From the NCBI GenBank assembly GCA_914767715.1, contig OU612065.1, forward strand, positions 12,464,001 to 12,528,000: 64,000 bases of DNA, written 5' to 3'. The notes beneath the pieces were generated by a model. The model searched no databases and had not been told where the DNA came from. It saw nothing but the letters and a program-made list of their open reading frames with translations. The DNA comes from Membranipora membranacea. Taxonomy: Eukaryota > Bryozoa > Gymnolaemata > Cheilostomatida > Membraniporidae. Below, piece by piece: positions 1 to 12,023 of this stretch; within the stretch, counting starts at the first letter, position 1; each line of letters opens with the position of its first letter. Both the position numbers and the translations under genes were made by a program.

Positions 1-149
1 TTTAGTCTTTGAAGATAAACAATGCATTGCCTGTTTCTAATGCTGGAATGCCTGATAGTTTTTGAAAGACTTCATTGATGATTGTTAGGTCAACCTGCAA
101 TGTTTAATAACAGCAACGTACCATAGTTATTATGCTATCGATATTTCAG

Positions 150-3100
150 CTCCACGTGAATGCTCTGAGAGTGAGGTTAAATGTAAGACAGATGGTAAAT
201 GCATACACACATCTCAGAGATGTGACGGAATTCCTCATTGCTCTGATGGATCTGATGAAAAAGACTGTGAGTACATCACAACCCTAAACATAAAATACCT
301 GATTTATTTGTCAATTCATATATTTATATATTTATGACTTCAATATTTAACACCTTTCAACATACAAGCCTAGAATATTCCAATGTTATTTTGGAATCTG
401 ATTTTCTCCCCACACAAACTGAAGTCCCTGTTCAGCCAGATTCATGTCTTAATTTCTCACTTGGTTACAAGACTTTACAGATATCGTTATTTTGTTTTAG
501 GTGATTGTGGAGATGGAAAGTTTAAATGTGGTGGCTCTGGTTTATGTATACCATTAGAGTGGAAATGTGATAACACTGCCGACTGTCAGGATCAAAGTGA
601 TGAGATAAACTGTACAAGTATGTGAGGCAACTCTTACTCGAGATCTATGAATATTTTTATCTTCTCAATCTATTGACATTTCATTTATCATCATTATCAT
701 CCACCAAACCATTCTAATAATAAGATATTGTAATAGAAGTTATCGTGCAATTGAAGTCATAAAAATGTTCCAAAAAATTGTCAACTTTAATCACAAAACG
801 GACAAAATGATCAAATGGACCTCGGAAAAGCAAGTCTTAGACTCAGTTTTCAAAAAGCTATTAAGTTGATGACATCACCCCCATATTTTGCAGAGCGAAA
901 TTGCAGCAGTGGAGAGTTCCAGTGTCGTAACAGTGGTTTATGTATACCATCTACATTTATATGTGATGCACAGAGTGACTGCGGTGACAGCTCAGACGAG
1001 ACACCACTTCTCTGCAGTAAGTATTGTTATAACTAGAGTTTTGTTGGTAAAGCTTGTAAATTAGGAAATCATCATACATGTAGTCATCAAATTCTTGCTT
1101 GCTCTCCTCCATTCATATACATTTTTTGCAACTATTATTGTGGCTACTGGCTAAGTCTGGCCTTGTTTTTCAGCGTTATAAAGACAATATCTGCTATAAC
1201 GTTCTTGAGTCTTTGTGTGTTTGCTCATACATAAACAATTGGAAGCATGAATGATAATATTTGTTTGAAATTTTCAACAGGGAATAATACATGCCTGCCA
1301 GATAGATTCAGATGTGGTAATAGTAAATGCATCCCAGTATCCCTTCTCTGTGATACAAATGATGATTGTGGAGATAACTCTGATGAGAACGTTAAGAACT
1401 GTAAGGAGCGAGGCTGTGGGCCGGGCAAGTTCAAGTGTCCCAATGATGGTAAGCGTGACTGTCAAAACTATATCATCATGTGAAGATTGTATCATTGTCA
1501 CATAATTCATTGGTGCTGTTTGCGATATTCAGGCTGTCAAATGAAAACATGTCAATTTATTCTTGAAAAATGCCTCACTCAACCAGAAAACAACATTAAA
1601 ATTTTCACCCCTCACAAATTTGGGAACCATCTAAAATCAATCATATAGGTGACTACCCTGACTGATAATTTGTATGAACATTGTGTTTTGTGTATGACAG
1701 CCGTACTTAACACTTACTTTTTTTCGTTTACACCTGTAGGAGTGTGTATCGATGAGAGTAAGGTTTGTGATGGAAAGGTGGATTGTCCATACCTATCAAA
1801 GGCTTTCTACAACTCTCAGTGTCTCGACAAAAATGATGGCTGTGAAACCAAAATCTCTAATGATGAACAGAACAATGATTTCGTTTGCAGTGAGTATCCA
1901 CCATCCAATGATGACGATTCATGCAATCTCACTTAATCCCATAGACTTAATTTACTCCCGGGAGCATATTAAGTCTATGCTTTATCCTAAAGTAAACTTG
2001 AAGAAGCTTACCTGCGAAGGAGTCTGTAATGAAAATTCTGTTCATCAATAAGTTGGTATAAACAAAAAATCTATTCCGCTATGAATATGTACCATGTAAT
2101 ATGTGCATTTTCACATATGGAAAGTGCTCAAACTGCCTTCTCCTATCATTAAATGGGAATGAGATGGCCTAAAATCTAAGATGTGTCCTTGAAATCATTT
2201 TATACTTAATGTTTTTGTCACTCGTAAGCCAGTCCTATCAATGAACAAGTGGGTCAAAATCATCTCTTGACCATAAATAGTTATTTTACTCCTACTTATG
2301 CATTACCTGACCTGACCTGGGTCCAGCTGAACAGTGAATTTGATGACTTGTCGCATTGATAATTTAGTGACATTTACACCTGGCATACACTGATGTCTAC
2401 GTGTTTTTGATGCAATTGTAATTTTAAATGGTAGGACGATCCATAGGAGCCTGCACTAATGTGAGATCGACTATGTACTTTATCCGGTCATTTATGAGAT
2501 CAAGGCAGCCTCGTGTAGATCGGTGCACTAACCAGGTAAAATGTGAGGAGCAGAAGAATGCTACATCTCTCGTCAAACTTAGCTGTGAGAGAGGTTACCA
2601 GATCAACCTGAAATATGCCAGAGACTACTGTATGCTCTGTGAGGGTGAGTGTGATATTGTGGATGAATCATAATAAATCCTAATCTCTTATTCTAATTTA
2701 CATGTTTTTAACCACCATATTTCCATCTTGATCTTTGAAACAAAATCTGTGCCAAATGTTCAGGAAGACAACTTCTTCCTTTTTTGACAATGACTATCTG
2801 CCCAATTAAATGATTCTATATAGCAAGTGAACATCAAGAGTGAGTGCATTTGAAGGAACTTTAAATTACCATCTGTTTTATGGTGATGGTTTTTCTTCCA
2901 TTGACAATGAACTCACTTGAACATAATTATCTTGTAGATAAGAATGAGTGTCTTGAGTATGGTACCTGCTCACAGCTCTGTAACAATGAAGATGGCGGAT
3001 ATAGCTGTGAATGTCAGGATGGATACTCTCTTGTAAACTCAAACAGACCAGGATCCAAACATGACTGTGTCCTCAAGAGCTCAGGTAATAAGATTTTTCA

Positions 3101-6100
3101 GCTCAGTCTAAAGACTTTTATGTTCGATCAGACATCACTCTCTACGAATACATATTATTATATGCATGTTTGCTATCAAATTATATATATATATTCCATG
3201 TTTATTCCGGAGAAGAATAAGTCCTTAGGACTTGTACCCAGAAAACAGAAAAATTGATAAAAATATGGTGTAGAATTAAAAAGACATGTAACTAAAAATC
3301 AAGAACAATGACAGGTAAAATTACAACGTACACGCAGGCATTAATTAGCAGTAAAACATTACACAAGTTGATACACAATAGCTAGAAAAGAAAAGTTAGA
3401 ACAATGTAGCAGTAGGCTAAAATGAAATGATAAGAACTGACTCATTAATTGAGAAGTTTGAGGACGTGGCTCCGAGTGGCATTTTTGAATGTAGCAAGGG
3501 ATTGACTCAGCTTAACATGATTGGGTAATTCGTTAAACTTCTGAGCACCGAAATTAGCTAAAGCAAATCTAAAATTTTCCTTGGATAGTCTAAACCCAGA
3601 ACTTTTAGCAAGCCGAGTTTCACTAGTTAATTTCTCGGGGAGCAGATTGGTATCAATTATTGGGACTAAACTATTAACAATTTTATAAAACGTCAGCAGA
3701 TACAAATATTCGAAACGCAAAGTTAAAACAGGGATGTTGTAGGTCTTTCGAGTATTATCTTTAGAACTGTTATAGTCTATAATTTTCAAACATCTATTCT
3801 CAATTTTTAAAAATTCTTTTTTGACATAGTCGTTTGTGGTAAATAAAACAGGAGAGCTGTATTCCAGATTCGAACGTATAAGTCCAATGTACCAAAGCTT
3901 AGCTAATTTAGGTGTCAGGAATTTTCTATTACGTTGAAAGTTGGTGACTATTGGATAAAGTTTTTGTTTAAGTTTACTGGTATGAGATTTAAAATTTAAT
4001 TTGTTATCAAGAATCACACCTAAGTACTTAATTTTGTCAGATTGTTTGAAAATGAGATTATTAAATTTAAGTTCCGGAGGTTTGATGTTACGTTTATTAG
4101 AAATGGTCATGACATCCGTTTTACCGCTGTTTAGAACAAGGCAATTTTCACTGTACCAACTGGATGCTTGATGAATGCTTTTTTCCATAAGTTTTGTGGA
4201 AATGTCTGGGTTTTCCCCACATATCTAAAGCTTTTTAAAAACTTGACTCCCAATCTCACTTTATATAAGGATACCTCACTGTTATTGAATGGCAGGAGCA
4301 AAGTATATAGAGTTTGGTTCTTATATTTCAGACCCTGCTTACTTATTGTTGGCGGAGGGCTATACCCTGCGATCTGTTGAGCTAAGGAAAAGAGATGATG
4401 ATCGACAATCTACTCATGTTTACTATTTCAATGAGACCTCCAGGATTGACTCAATATCCATAGACACTACCAGCAATCAGTGGACAGCGTATATACTAAG
4501 CTATCACAAAAAGTCTATACTTAAAACCAACATGACGTCTCTACAGAAAAATGACAGGCGAAAAAGGGGTGTGACAGGCACTCCAACTGTCCCTCTGCCG
4601 TTTAAACAGCTATCAACAGCGACAAGTACTGGAGCCCTGCAGCCTGCTCAAGTCCTTGTAAGTCCGGAAATATGGAAATGCATGTGGAACAAGGGAAATT
4701 TCAAACAGCATCAGTACATTTGACACAACTTAGGTGATTTGCTTCTTTTAAATTTCACTCTCCTTGAAGACTCTCCTATATTATGTTTCTATCTTTTAGA
4801 AATCTGATCTTGGAAATCCGAGCTCTATAGCCTTTGACTGGGTGCACAAGACGCTGTATTGGGTTGATTCATCTGCTGCCACCATTACTCTATTACAAAT
4901 AGCATCAGGATTAGAGGCAACTGTTGTTAGTCCTCAGTCTATGGCACGTCAGCCTGGTCTAAACATAAGGCATATCAGCCCTAAATCTATCACCATAGAT
5001 CCCACTTACAGGTATATAGACTATTATCTTCATCAGCTCTTTACTTTTGTGAGGAACTGAGGCATAGAAAGATAGAACTTTGTCAGCAAAACAATGATGA
5101 CAGCCAACAGTCCATTCGCTATGGCTGTTTCATTCTGCATGTTATATGCACCAAACTATCCAATTTATTAATGAGCTTTTTTATGTTTTATAACGTAGCA
5201 ACCGAATATTCTGGACAGAGTGCTGTGTTAGGTCGAGGATTTGGTCTGCAGATTTAGATGGAGGAGATATTCGTATGCTCACAGATCAGCTTGAATGGCC
5301 GAGTGATATTGTGGTTGACATCGTTAATAAAAGACTGTACTGGACTGATAGTAAACATAGAACTGTATCCAGTATGACTGTCGATGGTGATGACATCAGA
5401 ACAGTGCACACATTCGCAGGTTAGTAATGTGTGTGTGCGATCTTCCAGATGTATCAATAATCCCGTTTGATTTCAGATCAGCCTAGTGATATAAGTTATA
5501 TGAGTTTTCCTTTTTTGTTTACTTTGATCAATGATCAATGAGTATTTATAATCTTTGCTTTGATTATCATTGATACTGCTGAAAGGTGCAATGTAATGTA
5601 ACTCATGTTTGAGTTTATTTTATGTATTTTGGCGTAATACCATTCTTCACTCTGTTCTGTAGCCGGCGATATGCAGCCAAATAAGATAGATATATTTGGT
5701 AGAGAACTGTTCATTACATCACTGGATCGCAGTAAGGTGGTGACGTTGGATAAGTTTGCTGGTCTACACAACTCCTCACACGACACTAATATTACATCGC
5801 TATTCAATAGTCAAGTACTCCATGCTGGTGACTTAGTAGTTGTTCATCCTGCTAAACTGATTCAACGCAAAGGTATCTGACATACCTCAAGTTAAAAAAT
5901 TAAAAGAACTCTATCTTAGCTGAAAAGTCTAAACTACCTGCTTTGTTGAACTGCTGGAAAGTTGTCTTGTGACGGCTTTTTATCCTAGACCAAGCTCGAG
6001 CTCGGAGCTCAACTAAAGCAATTTGTACTAAATGTTTGGAATAAATGGCACAGTTTATTCACCTGAGACAGAAAACTATTAAGCCTCAGACACAATTAAA

Positions 6101-9100
6101 TACCAACAGTGTAGTTAAATAACAGCAAAGGTAGGAATAAAGAACATTGGCCGAAAGTTATGCCTCCAATAATGGGTATCACATAATTATATCAACCAAT
6201 AATATTTCTCTCATGGCGCTGATAATGAATGACTTAATATTGTTGTAGACCCACCAGTTTGTAAGTGTGGCACTAATGCTATCATGACAGAGACGTACCA
6301 CGAGGGCAATAATAGATGCAGCTGTATGTGTGCCAATAACTGGGTCAGATTTAATGAGTCAGACTGCAGATACTGTCCGTGTATAAACAATGGTACATGT
6401 CTCAATAATCCTGATGAACCTGTCAGATGCCAGTAAGTTCTCTTTATCTCTTTATCTCCATGTAGTTTATATGTGAGTTTCTTTCAGAAATATATCTCTA
6501 AAGACAGTATCACAACATCACAGTGTCACAGTGTCACAGTAGCTTATATTGAAACTTATTGACATAAATATTAGAAGATAAGAGACGTAAGCTTTTAGAT
6601 GGGAGATTGATTATAGACATTTACTTTTATCTTGATTTTCGTTTCTGTATAGGTGCCCCCCTAGTTACGGTGGTGAGAGATGTGAGTTACACATGTGCAA
6701 AGATTACTGTGACCCAAGATCAGAATGTGAAGTCATCAACAACCAGCCTTACTGCAAGTAAGTGTCGCACATGTCTTACCATAATCTGCTCTTCATTGAG
6801 TTAAATTCTGGTATAAGTTTTTTTATTAAATGATGAACTCACAATTATAAATGATGTATATTGCTCATTATCCTTTAACTTTTCAAATTTGAGCTTACAA
6901 TTTTGCAGGTGTCCTGGTTATCTAACAGGCGAGAGATGTGATAGGTTCCGGTGTGAGGGATTCCAGTGCCAGAATAATGGTACATGTATAGTAGACGACG
7001 GTGGCCTGCCCTATTGTGTGTAAGTTTACAATTTTTGTGCCCAGTGTTGAATGAATATGTATTCTTTGTCTGATAAAAAGATATGAATAGATTATTGTGC
7101 TTTTATTATGCATATATTTATACTAATACATGCCTTTCTGAATTCAACGCCATAGTAAGTTGTGTTATGGATATGACTGAGGTCTCGCTGTTGTAGATGT
7201 AAGGGTAACTATCATGGTGACAATTGTGAAGAACAATACTCTGATCCCTGTACCCAAAAGTGTGGTAGTGATAGAGTGATCAACTGTCAAAAGGCTGACA
7301 ACGAGGAAGAATATAACTGTCAGTGTTCTACTAACTATGCAGGTGAGTGACATGCAGCATTGTAGGATACAATCTATTTTGTTGAGGCTAATTTGTCAAC
7401 TGGACTTCTTTATGGCTCTAGGAATGCAGATGACAGTATGGTAGCTCCAGTGAGAAACGACGCAAAGATCTTGCTACAGCCAAATAAATGCCCAGAAGAG
7501 CTGCCTGCAACACTGGTAATGCTTCGTACTTCTGTCTGTTTATTATTTGAGGATGGAAATTGATTTTTCATTATTATCGTTCTAATCCCACTTGTTGCTG
7601 TTTTTAGGGCAGGACTGCCAGCTCTGTGTAATTGGTAACCGTGTGACGCATTGTGGTAACTATGGACGGTGTTCTGTAGTAAATAACAGGCCTCAATGTG
7701 AGTGTAATATCGGTAACTTCAGCCCAGAATCTCGCTGCCAAGAGAGTGTCTGTCATGACTTCTGCTTCAACGGAGGTAAGCAAAAACCACAATCAGCAAG
7801 GAATATAGCAAGCAAGGTAGTCTGTTGCTGAAGCTGAAACTATGACCTCTTGATAAAAAACCTGTTTTGTACGACTACTGCATAGATCAAAGGAAAAAGT
7901 GCAAAATATTATATAACCATCTACATGAAATTCTTTACACTTGACAGGTACCTGCTATGCTAATGAAGATTCTAATGGTGTCAAGAAACCTCACTGTCAC
8001 TGTATGAAATACTTCAGCGGGAAGCATTGTGAGCTTCGTACGAAGTGCAATGCTACCTATTGCCAGAATGAGGGTAAATGCGTGGAAAATCGTAAGTTGA
8101 GTTGAGATTTATTCATGAGCTTGACCTTATATTCCGCCATTTGTATTCACTACAACTATAAATTGAAATCTAGGCCTGAGACTTATCAAACACAAGTGGT
8201 CTGCTATTCTATTCATATATAAGTGAAAGTAACTACCAGATACATTCCTTGTTATGATATATAGACATGCACATACTCACATTATGTGTCACCAATAAAT
8301 GAACCCTAGCCTCATTTCAAAGGCTCCAAAACAAAAAAGTGCCTTTGAGATGAGGCTAGTATAACCCCACACCTGATATCCTTGATCAAAGTGTCCAACC
8401 TTACCAAAACAACATTAAGTTTTGAGGCTTTCTGTTGTTTTTTTAATATCGTTTCAAATTTGGGAACTTTGTTACAACTATTTATTTTTATTTTATTGTT
8501 AGATGCAATGACTGAAAATATTATTATTATTATTATTATTATTTACATTATGTGCAACTATTTTATTTTTGTAGCTGTAGATTCTGAAACTCAACCAGCC
8601 ACATGTGATTGCACAGCTAATCACACAGGAGTAAATTGTCAGCTAACATGTAAGACTCCATGTAACGGTGGCAAAGTGTGCAAACTGCAACCCGACAACA
8701 CTACTCAGTGTGTTTGTCCAGAAGGAGATGATAGTTGTACGTCAAGAATCAGCAAATGTGACAACTACTGTTTCAACGGAGGCACTTGTGTAGATTGTCA
8801 GCCTGATGAGAATATGTGCTCGAGTTGCAGGTATGTCATACTTTCTCCATTTCACGAGGACTAATATTATCTCATCAAAAAAAGCAAAAAATACAAAAAA
8901 TGCACCAATGGATTTGTAGCCAGTAAATACCAAGTGACCAGAGGGCTAACATGCACTTGGCAGTTGAAAATTGTTATCTAAATTTTGATCCATAAATTAC
9001 CTTATACATTCTTTTTAGCTGTACAAGTAAATGGACAGGGGAGAGATGCGAGTCAAGAGTTGAGGTAGCTACAAACCAACCTGCAACCAATCCTCTTAAA

Positions 9101-10633
9101 CCAGGTATGTATGCATATCTTCATGTCCCTAATATTACATTTAAAAGAGAAGTCAAAACCGAATTGCATTTCACATATGTCATGGATTGGAACTTGTAAA
9201 GAAGAGTGGAACAGAAACAGTCATGATTTTGGACACACATTTTAGTGAATATTCTCGTGAATTTTAGGCGTCATCGGAGCTATAATTGGAGCAATTGTGA
9301 TTGTGATATTAACAGTATTAGTGATAGTTCTGGTTGTAATCAGAAAGCGTCAACGCAGGTAGGTCCGAATCTGTAATTTTACCAATGACTTCTTTTATCT
9401 CTCATGTAGCCTAGGAGGTGACTTGGATGGTCACAGCTGGCGAAGGTCAAACAAAGATCTTGACTTCAACTGTGGTTCACTGACAACTAGGCTGTTGTAC
9501 CATATGTGTAAATAGAGTGCTGTTTTGTGTATATTTTTGTGCTACGGCAGCCTTTGGCCAATGATCTGACCCTATTTTTTTTATCAGAAATTGAATTGTG
9601 ATAAGACCATGATTATGATTTTCACAAAACAGGATTTTAAACCCTTGTTGTTGAGTCTGGCCCTAATGTCTTAAATATTTGTGACATCAATTCTGAGTGC
9701 CGCAAAGTTTATATAGGAGCTCGGTTCTTTGGTAGCGTAACTAATGTTAAGAATCCTTAAATGATCATGATAAATTTTACAGGAGGATGCTTTTTGAGCA
9801 TCTGCGCCTGACAGAAGATAGAGATGATGGCACCATGCATGTCTCTAATCCCATGTACATGAAAAATATGGATGAAGAAGATGAACTTGAACCTGAAGAT
9901 GATAATTTCTCTGTCTATTCTACTACCAATGTAAGCCTATAATTTCTCCACATGTTCAGTGATGGTGATGGATATTGAATTGCTTATGCACTGCTTGTGA
10001 AAAAAAAAGATCCAAATGAGCGACCCAAGCGGAAATCTTATATTGCCAGTGGTCTTTTAGTTGTATCAGCAGAGGTGGTAGGTACTACCTCAGCTGTCAT
10101 TTACTGATCAAACTGGAGCGGGCAGAGTATGATTGGCCTAAAATCTGGGGGAATTAATTCTGGGCAAATCCGAGTAGATTCGGGATCTCCGTTTTGAGAG
10201 TGCTTGCACAAAAATTGTAATATGATTTGCCCAATCAGTTTCACTTCTGGTCTGACTGAGCATTCTGCCAACCAGCTGTTAGAAGTTCATCAGAGCCAAA
10301 ACAGAAACCAATTAACAAAGTGATACAAAAGTTCTGTCTGATTGTTATCATAGAGGGAACTGCAATCAACAAACTGAAATCTTCATTTCGTTAAAATAAT
10401 AAGCACATTTCGGTTGCTTTCTCTTGCCCAAGTGATATAAGAATAAATTGTGTAACGGATGCTCTTTGCCGAAGTTGTAGTGATTATTGTTTGAATATAA
10501 TGACCATCTCTCATTTCAGACATCCAATTTCGCAAATCCTCTGCACAGTGCAGCCAACATAAAGAAATCCAAGAAGAAGGATAGCGAGCGTTCATTACTT
10601 ATTAATCACAGCGATGATGAAGAGGATTTATAA
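150..10633 (+). CDS. LRP1: LRP1-like low-density lipoprotein receptor-related protein, C-terminal part (5' end outside window)
   Basis: Large endocytic receptor of the LDLR family; the visible part is about 1,167 residues. Exons: 150-266, 501-617, 894-1016, 1281-1448, 1740-1889, 2519-2644, 2938-3084, 4296-4657, 4800-5011, 5199-5419, 5663-5872, 6249-6432, 6653-6757, 6909-7019, 7197-7342, 7608-7775, 7948-8091, 8575-8830, 9019-9104, 9268-9358, 9783-9930, 10520-10633; all phases join. Order: four clear LDLa repeats (six Cys, SDE calcium motif) plus a fifth atypical one, EGF, calcium-binding EGF (DKNEC), a YWTD-type propeller (YWVD, YWTD) holding an RRKR furin site, about ten EGF repeats, one membrane span (exon 9268-9358) and a tail with NPMY. 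This matches the C-terminal layout of LRP1. The first seven exons are mostly symmetrical phase 1-1 modules. The acceptor of exon 2519 is weak. LRP2 or another giant LRP is the alternative, but a furin site in the last propeller favours LRP1. Confidence 0.9.
1940..1979. repeat. 40-bp near-perfect palindrome
   Basis: Two 20-base arms centred between 1959 and 1960 (core CTCCCGGGAG, outer arms CATAGACTTAAT / ATTAAGTCTATG), with only two mismatched pairs. It lies 50 bp inside the intron after the exon ending at 1889. No flanking duplication is seen, so it may be a minimal fold-back element or chance. Confidence 0.75.
3183..4232 (-). mobile_element. 5'-truncated non-LTR retrotransposon (reverse transcriptase C-terminal part)
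   Basis: Minus-strand open frame of about 247 codons from 4188 to 3445, still open upstream to a stop near 4230. It reads as the C-terminal part of a LINE reverse transcriptase: NSGKTDVM, then KYLGVILD, then a basic region, ending in the FNELPNHVK-type tail seen in jockey/CR1-like elements. The catalytic core and endonuclease are absent (5' truncation). On the element strand the 3' UTR continues to about 3195 and ends in AATAAACATGGAAT plus an (AT)n run (about 3182-3194), as expected for a LINE 3' tail. It sits antisense in the LRP intron 3085-4295 and leaves the exons intact. The exact clade is not certain. Confidence 0.85.
8306..8359. repeat. Fold-back hairpin, 19-bp arms
   Basis: Arms 8306-8324 and 8341-8359 are inverted copies with one mismatch (CTAGCCTCATTTCAAAGGC and its complement with C for T), around a 16-base loop. 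It lies in the LRP intron 8092-8574. The outer CTAGCCT end resembles that of the hairpins near 54149 and 57835. Confidence 0.8.
8520..8543. repeat. (ATT)n microsatellite
   Basis: About eight ATT units, upstream of the T-rich acceptor of the LRP exon that starts at 8575. Confidence 0.85.
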
Positions 10634-12000
10634 TCTTCATTTTCTCTATGAGTTCTTCTTATGGTGCTCCACTCACTGAATCTGCTATAACTATAACTCT
10701 AATTGCCGCAAGCAACAGGCCCAATTTTATTTAATTACGAATTATGACATTTTAAGAAATTTAATCATGGTGGCATAACCAGTTGCTGGTTCTGACCTGT
10801 TGCACATATCCATGCACATTACATAACATAAACTAATATGAGGGCATACATACCAACACTTTAATTTAAATAGACCAGTATATTTACCATAATCTATAAA
10901 TAGAAACCATTCCCACAAGTTTTTTGTACCGAATCATTTTGCTCACTTTGCTTACATATCTGATTTACTTGTATCACTTTTATATCACCAGATGCCAAAA
11001 ACACCATTTACCTGAATTTTACTGTTGATGATCTGTTCCCTGTGTTTTCTGCTAGATTTGACCTTACCAACTGTATGTTTGTTACAGACATATATGCCTA
11101 TGGTAATTTGACAGTCAGTTTGAATATCTTTTTTACCTTAGTTGACTGCCAGATGATGTTTAGAATTCTCTTGCATTACATAGTTATCAATCACACGCCT
11201 CACTTTTCAAGGATCTGACATATGACTATTCATTATTATAATTAGAATAATTTTTTTTACCATAATGTTTGTCACTTTAAATATAAAAAATACAGTACAA
11301 GTTATTAAAACTTTTTAGCATCAGGCATGGAAACAATTCTAAGCCATGCTCTCCACCTAGTTCTCTACATCCCGAATTATCAGTATTATATTATGGTATG
11401 AAGGGCTGGCGCATACTTTAACAATTGTGGCTTTGAACTGATGATAGAAAGTGTATACATATATATGATGATGAGATGATAGGAAAGCAAACCCGTGTGC
11501 GCTGGTTAAGTGGCCATTGTTTCAGTGAAATATTGAAGTTTCGACGGCCTTCCTGGCTGTGCAACAGCGAAAACTCAACCCGAGAATGACAAAAGTCACT
11601 GAGGGCTAGAAGTAAAGGAAAGGGATGCCCATCAGTATAGGAAGATTTTAAGCTGCTGGGGCTGGCCACGAGGAGGTAGTACCAGAGAAGACCCCGAAAT
11701 GGCTTGGCACTTGACTCATGGTATCTAGTATGTTGTAACCTTGATAACATCTTCAACAGAAGCAGGCTGTTAAGTGTGAAGTAATGATACTGCCTCGATT
11801 TATCAAATATTTTCATTCAGCTTCTAGCAGAGATTTGTTTGATTATATTTTGCATTATCTGAAGAGAGAGAGTTGTCTCCTCATTAATTACAAAAACTGT
11901 TTTGCTCAATGTTATTTACAGCCCGCACTGAATAGTTACTCTAGATTAATTCGCTTGTCAAAACAGTCCGCTCTTATGATTGGACAATCAGCCACTAGTT
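10634..12000. other. LRP 3' UTR and intergenic stretch before CCDC40
   Basis: No exon is recognisable here. The first part must hold the LRP 3' UTR. Only a weak poly(A) hexamer variant (ATTAAA at 11304-11309) is visible. The minus-strand open frame at 11418-11816 has no family features. The last 50 bp belong to the CCDC40 promoter. Confidence 0.6.
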
Positions 12001-12014
12001 GATTCCATAGCAAC
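11978..12014 (+). promoter_or_regulatory. CCDC40 proximal promoter: inverted CCAAT box and X-box-like RFX motif
   Basis: GATTGG at 11978-11983 is an inverted CCAAT box (NF-Y type). GATTCCATAGCAAC at 12001-12014 fits the X-box scheme of two half sites around AT: the right half AGCAAC is perfect (RGYAAC), the left half GATTCC has two departures from GTNRCC. It ends 9 bp before the ATG. RFX factors switch on ciliary genes through such sites, which fits CCDC40. Binding is inferred. Confidence 0.5.
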
Positions 12015-12023
12015 ACATTTACA

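Noticed and set aside
11418-11816. Long minus-strand open frame between LRP and CCDC40
   Set aside because: No family features, composition like neighbouring non-coding DNA, and no splice partners.
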